Shown here in pieces: positions 7,927 to 10,619 of a DNA stretch of 10,619 nucleotides (the stretch's first letter is position 1; every line of letters starts with the position of its first letter). A program made the translations under genes and the position numbers. The notes below the pieces were generated by a model that searched no databases, was not told the DNA's origin, and was given only the letters and a program-made list of their open reading frames with translations. The stretch comes from Acetobacteraceae bacterium (GTDB lineage Bacteria; Pseudomonadota; Alphaproteobacteria; Acetobacterales; Acetobacteraceae), in NCBI GenBank assembly GCA_030039695.1, contig JASHVB010000519.1, positions 1 through 10,619 of the forward strand. The letters run 5' to 3'.

Positions 7927-8019
7927 CCCAACTGCGAAGCGGTTATCAGCAGGGTCGCACTATCAACAGGTGCCGATGCGGCGCCGCTTGGCACCGTGAC
8001 AATTTCCGCAGGAGAACAC

Positions 8020-8712
8020 ATGAGCCCGAAGCGAACCCTAGGCCTTGCAATCGCAGCCTCCGCTCTTGCCTCATCCGCCGCACTCGCCGCGACGGGGAAG
8101 CCCGAACGTGTGCGCGGGACCATAGCGTCGGCCACCGCGGATTCGGTGACCGTCGATACCTATGCGCACAAACCGATCACCGTCGCTCTGACGGGAAAGA
8201 CCACATACCTGCAAGTTGAGAAATCGAACCTCAACCATGTTGAAAAGGGCAGCTACATTGGCACCGCAACCAAGAACGTCGGCGGGACGCAGATCGCTCT
8301 GGAGGTTGTGATCTTCCCGCCGTCGCTGCGCGGCACGGGCGAAGGCCACTACGCCTGGGATAAGATCCCCGACACGACGCTCTCCGGCGGCGTGCGGACC
8401 AGTTCCAGCATGACAAATGGCAATGTCGCTGCGGTCTCGACCTCGGTTCCGGATGTGAGCAGCACGATGACCAATGGCGACGTCGCTGCGTCGAAGTCGC
8501 AGGGCGGCGTTACACACCTCGTCGTCACGTACAAAGGTGGCCACCAGGACGTGCTGGTACCGCCAACCGCTCCGATCGTGACCTTCCGCCCCGGCACGAA
8601 GGCTTTGGTGTCCAAGGGGAAGGATGTTTTCATCAAGGCGACGGAAACCGGCTCGGGTTTCGTCGCGAACGCAGTCGCAGTCGGCGTTGACGGCGTGAAG
8701 CCGCCGATGTGA
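8020..8712 (+). CDS. Exported beta-rich protein, possible DUF5666-like, redox operon
   Basis: A 230-residue product with a clear Sec signal peptide: MSPKR, a hydrophobic Ala/Leu/Ser stretch and an ALA cleavage site at about residue 23. The mature part begins KPERVRGTIASATADSVTV, resembling the small OB-like DUF5666 fold (short alternating strands, threonine/valine-rich). Residues 128-160 are a Ser/Thr-rich linker with a duplicated motif, MTNGNVAA at 131-138 and MTNGDVAA at 150-157. A second beta domain follows (LVVTYKGGHQDVLVPP and TFRPGTKALVSKGKDVFI). No cysteines or haem motifs are present. The start is fixed by GGAG at 8011-8014, 5 nt before the ATG; the frame is open upstream but the extension would bury the signal peptide. 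It lies 54 nt before a cytochrome b gene, so a periplasmic accessory role for the molybdoenzyme pair is plausible but unproven. The DUF5666 link is tentative. Confidence 0.8.
   Translation: MSPKRTLGLAIAASALASSAALAATGKPERVRGTIASATADSVTVDTYAHKPITVALTGKTTYLQVEKSNLNHVEKGSYIGTATKNVGGTQIALEVVIFPPSLRGTGEGHYAWDKIPDTTLSGGVRTSSSMTNGNVAAVSTSVPDVSSTMTNGDVAASKSQGGVTHLVVTYKGGHQDVLVPPTAPIVTFRPGTKALVSKGKDVFIKATETGSGFVANAVAVGVDGVKPPM
8407..8490 (+). repeat. Internal duplicated 27-nt coding motif
   Basis: Two copies (8407-8433 and 8464-8490) encode (S/T)MTNGxVAA within the exported protein, 30 nt apart. They are similar but not identical in DNA (AATGGCAATGTCGCTGCG versus AATGGCGACGTCGCTGCG), so this is an older duplication kept at the protein level, in a low-complexity Ser/Thr linker. 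Confidence 0.7.
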
Positions 8713-8720
8713 CGGCCGCT

Positions 8721-8739
8721 CCCGCGCCGGCGGCGCGGG
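8721..8739 (+). other. GC-rich intercistronic hairpin
   Basis: CCCGCGCC (8721-8728) and GGCGCGGG (8732-8739) form a perfect 8-bp, all-GC stem with a 3-nt loop. It starts 8 nt after the exported protein's stop and ends 13 nt before the next gene's AAGGA. Without a T-run it is unlikely to terminate fully. It is more likely an mRNA-stabilising or partially attenuating element that sets the ratio between the exported protein and the cytochrome/molybdoenzyme pair. Confidence 0.5.
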
Positions 8740-8766
8740 GGCCCACTGCGGCAAGGAACATCCACT

Positions 8767-9390
8767 ATGAACCGACGCAAAACACACCGTCCGGCACATC
8801 CGGTTGCGATCCGCGTCATGCACTGGATCGGCGTCTATGCCATGGGCTGCATGATCTTCAGCGGCTGGGAAATCTACAACGCCTCGCCCAGCCTGCCATT
8901 CATGTTCCCGAACTGGGCCACGCTCGGCGGCTGGCTGGGCGGCGCGCTGGCCTGGCACCTGAGCGCAATGTGGTTGCTGTTCGCCGACGGCACCGCCTAC
9001 CTGTTGTACGGCTTGGCTAGCGGTCATTTCCGGCGTGACCTGAAGCCACCGCGTCCCGCTGAGGTGACGCAGGACCTGCTCGCCGCGCTGCGGTTTCGCC
9101 TCAGGCACCATATCGGGCACTACAACGCCGTGCAGCGCGTGCTCTATGGCGCGGTCATCGTCGCCATCATCCTGCAGGTGATGACCGGGCTCGCCATCTG
9201 GAAACCGGTACAATTAGGTTGGCTGGTCGGATTGTTTGGTGGCTATCCGGTCGCCCGCGGCATCCACCTCACCATCATGTTCGGCATCGTCGCCTTCGTT
9301 CTCGTCCATGTCGTGCTGGTGGCAATCCACCCGCGCACGCTGAAGTCGATGATCGTCACCGTGCCGGCAGAGATCGAGGAAGGCCGATGA
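8767..9390 (+). CDS. Membrane cytochrome b (b561/YedZ-type), partner of molybdoenzyme
   Basis: A 207-residue inner-membrane protein of the cytochrome b/b6, b561 (Ni-hydrogenase/thiosulfate-reductase b subunit) type, expected to bind two b haems and pass electrons between the quinone pool and the periplasmic enzyme encoded next. Four hydrophobic segments are visible at about 15-35, 53-82, 122-146 and 162-187. Candidate haem ligands are H19 (RVMHWIG), H64 (LAWHLSAMW), H167 (GIHLTIMF) and H181 (VLVHVVLV), one or more in each helix as the family requires. The HHIGHYNAVQR segment (114-124), before the third helix, is also typical of the family. The ATG follows AAGGA (8753-8757) by 9 nt. The stop overlaps the next start as ATGA, a strong sign of coupled translation and of a complex. 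The sequence cannot say whether it works as an oxidase-side or reductase-side cytochrome. Confidence 0.9.
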   Translation: MNRRKTHRPAHPVAIRVMHWIGVYAMGCMIFSGWEIYNASPSLPFMFPNWATLGGWLGGALAWHLSAMWLLFADGTAYLLYGLASGHFRRDLKPPRPAEVTQDLLAALRFRLRHHIGHYNAVQRVLYGAVIVAIILQVMTGLAIWKPVQLGWLVGLFGGYPVARGIHLTIMFGIVAFVLVHVVLVAIHPRTLKSMIVTVPAEIEEGR

Positions 9391-10145
9391 GCGGCCGGCG
9401 CAACAAACCGGCCGTCAGCATGGCCGAGATCAGACCTGAACTGGCACGGCTGCACCGGCGTGGCTTTCTGCGGAGCGCGCTCTCGCTCGGCGCGCTGACG
9501 ATGCTGACCGGCTGCGACCTTTCGACCCATTCCGGGGTTGACGCCGCCCTTGAGTCGATCCTGCGCTTCGACGATCGGGTCCAGGCGGCGTTGTTCAGCC
9601 GCCAGCACTTGGCCGAGACTTATCCGGCCAGCGCCATCACTCGCCCGTTCCGCTTCAACGCCTACTACGCGGAGTGGCAGGTGCGCCCGGTACCGGACAA
9701 CTGGGTGCTCAATGTTGGCGGCCTCGTCGCCGACCGACGGCCCTGGACGTTGCAGGCGCTGATGGCGCTGCCGCAGCAGGGGCAGATCACCCGGCATATC
9801 TGCATCGAAGGTTGGAGCCAGGTCGGCCAGTGGAGCGGCGTGCCGCTGCACATGTTCTTGCGCCGCGTCGGTGCCGACCTCAAGGCCCGCTACGTCGCCT
9901 TCAAATGCTTCGATGGCTATTATACCAGCATCGACATGGCCAGCGCCCTGCAACCGCAGACCATTCTGGCGCTCGATTTCGAGCAAAAGCCGCTGGCGCC
10001 GCAATGGGGCGCGCCGCTGCGGCTGCGCATCCCCACCAAGCTCGGCTTCAAGAGCGCCAAGAACCTGGAGGCGATCGAGGTCACCAACACCTATCCCGGC
10101 GGCTTCTGGGAGAACCAGGGCTATGACTGGTTCGCCGGCGTGTGA
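9387..10145 (+). CDS. Tat-exported molybdopterin oxidoreductase, sulfite oxidase/MsrP-like, probable lipoprotein
   Basis: A 252-residue sulfite-oxidase-fold enzyme of the YedY/MsrP-related group. The N-terminus holds a twin-arginine motif, RRGFLR (24-29), then a hydrophobic run and LTGC (40-43). Read as a lipobox, this would give a Tat-exported lipoprotein anchored through C43. The catalytic part contains WVLNVGGLV, then RHICIEGWSQVGQWSGVPL, whose C139 should ligate molybdenum, then FKCFDGYYTSIDM, LAPQWGAPLRLRIPTKLGFKSAKN and the terminal GGFWENQGYDWF. These are the usual pterin-binding blocks of the family. The start is the ATG at 9387, preceded by GAGGAAGG (9376-9383) and overlapping the cytochrome stop. 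With the cytochrome b it resembles the MsrP-MsrQ pair (protein methionine-sulfoxide reduction), but sulfite or another substrate is equally possible. No haem domain is fused. The frame is intact. Confidence 0.9.
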   Translation: MSGRRNKPAVSMAEIRPELARLHRRGFLRSALSLGALTMLTGCDLSTHSGVDAALESILRFDDRVQAALFSRQHLAETYPASAITRPFRFNAYYAEWQVRPVPDNWVLNVGGLVADRRPWTLQALMALPQQGQITRHICIEGWSQVGQWSGVPLHMFLRRVGADLKARYVAFKCFDGYYTSIDMASALQPQTILALDFEQKPLAPQWGAPLRLRIPTKLGFKSAKNLEAIEVTNTYPGGFWENQGYDWFAGV

Positions 10146-10159
10146 CCGTGCCGCCAGGA

Positions 10160-10186
10160 ATGCCACCCCCGCCGAACGGCTGGCAT
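10160..10186 (+). other. Imperfect hairpin after molybdoenzyme
   Basis: ATGCCA (10160-10165) pairs with TGGCAT (10181-10186), and an inner GCC/GGC (10171-10173, 10178-10180) closes a GAAC loop, with a five-C bulge on one side. It starts 14 nt after the stop codon. With no T-run, termination is uncertain; it may only separate the redox operon from the channel gene. Confidence 0.3.
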
Positions 10187-10229
10187 CTCGGCGCTTGCCT
10201 CGGCGCGCGCGGGGCCGCACACAGCCGGG

Positions 10230-10619
10230 ATGGCCACGAAATTCCCTCCGCAGCGGCCCACGCGGCCGCGCACCCGCCGGCTGCGCGACGGCACCATGAC
10301 GGTGCAGTTCGGCGCCTTCGAACTCGGCAAGAAGGGGGCGGCCCGCTACGACTGGCGCGACCCGTACCACGTCGCGCTGTCACTGAGCTGGCCCGGCTTC
10401 CTGCTGATGTTCGTGGTGCTGGAGCTGGTGCTGAACTTCTTCTTCGCGTCGCTGTATCTGCTCCAGCCGGGCAGCATCGCCAACGCGCGGCCGGGCGCGC
10501 TGGCGGATGCGTTCTTCTTCAGCCTGGAGACGCTGGCGACCGTCGGCTACGGCGTGATGGCGCCGGCGACGCTCTACGGCCACATCATCTCGGCCATCGA
10601 GATCCTCACCGGCGTCGCC
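10230..10619 (+). CDS. KirBac-type inward-rectifier potassium channel, 3'-truncated by window
   Basis: An open frame of 130 codons runs from the ATG at 10230 to the window end, so only the N-terminal part is seen. A basic, proline-rich leader (residues 8-20) is followed by a DWRDPYHVALSLSWPGF slide-helix segment (41-57) and a first membrane helix (about 55-78). The pore loop contains PGSIANARPG, then FFSLETLATVGYG with the potassium filter T104-V-G-Y-G108, and the second helix begins around HIISAIEIL (118-126). The combination of SWPGF and SIANARPG marks the prokaryotic Kir family rather than a generic two-helix channel. The cytoplasmic beta domain that follows in this family must lie beyond the window. 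The start has no strong ribosome binding site; a second ATG at residue 23 is an alternative. It lies 84 nt after the molybdoenzyme on the same strand. Confidence 0.88.
   Translation, partial: MATKFPPQRPTRPRTRRLRDGTMTVQFGAFELGKKGAARYDWRDPYHVALSLSWPGFLLMFVVLELVLNFFFASLYLLQPGSIANARPGALADAFFFSLETLATVGYGVMAPATLYGHIISAIEILTGVA

Larger units (their letters stand above)
7634..8019. other. Intergenic region upstream of redox operon
   Basis: 386 bases without a supportable gene. Readings on both strands are short, lack ribosome binding sites and have no recognisable motifs. The right third becomes noticeably AT-richer (about 7895-7930), as a promoter region in GC-rich DNA should. TAAAAT at 7913-7918 matches the sigma-70 -10 consensus at five of six positions, but no good -35 lies 16-18 nt before it. 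Two dyads are annotated separately. TGCGGAAATT at 7904-7913 is the exact inverse complement of AATTTCCGCA at 8001-8010, the latter directly abutting the ribosome binding site of the next gene, so a long-range leader structure is possible. Confidence 0.5.

Noticed and set aside
8071..10370. Minus-strand open frames of about 380 and 375 codons opposite the exported-protein, cytochrome and molybdoenzyme genes
   Set aside because: The plus strand carries recognisable families with ribosome binding sites; these antisense translations are low-complexity and have no family signature.

Overview
This is a GC-rich window with dense coding and the look of a proteobacterial chromosome, most likely alphaproteobacterial. 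That assignment is inferred from base composition, the NAD-type isocitrate dehydrogenase, an ISKra4-type transposase remnant, a KirBac potassium channel and a Tat-dependent molybdoenzyme; no ribosomal or other taxonomic marker is present. I found no tRNA, rRNA or CRISPR array.

Layout. Positions 1-266 hold no recognisable gene. A NAD-dependent isocitrate dehydrogenase lies on the minus strand (267-1301). From 1302 to about 2500 is a decayed stretch: its first 630 bases are unassigned, and its second part (1934-2448) is the C-terminal part of an ISKra4-family transposase broken by a frameshift and an in-frame stop. The rest of the window is on the plus strand. Positions 2449-2700 are a leader region rich in dyad symmetry. 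It precedes a two-gene RND efflux operon: a periplasmic adaptor (2701-3807) and an HAE1-type inner-membrane pump (3812-7012), 4 nt apart. A small uncharacterised protein follows (7070-7633), then a 386-base intergenic region with two clean dyads.

The last block starts at 8020. It encodes an exported small beta-rich protein (8020-8712), a multi-haem-ligand membrane cytochrome b (8767-9390) and a Tat-exported, apparently lipid-anchored sulfite-oxidase/MsrP-like molybdopterin enzyme (9387-10145). The last two overlap by ATGA. The start of a KirBac inward-rectifier potassium channel follows (10230 to the window end).

How the genes work together. The adaptor and pump should form a tripartite drug/solvent efflux system with an outer-membrane channel encoded elsewhere; neither that channel nor a local TetR/LysR regulator is present. 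The cytochrome b and molybdoenzyme look like a membrane-quinone-linked periplasmic redox pair analogous to MsrPQ, with the exported protein as a probable partner of unknown role. The most unusual points are the lipobox on the molybdoenzyme, the exported partner with duplicated MTNGxVAA motifs, the dyads upstream of both plus-strand operons with a shared AATTGCAT octamer, and the broken transposon next to the efflux operon. I do not see strong evidence for a wholly new defence or mobile system here.
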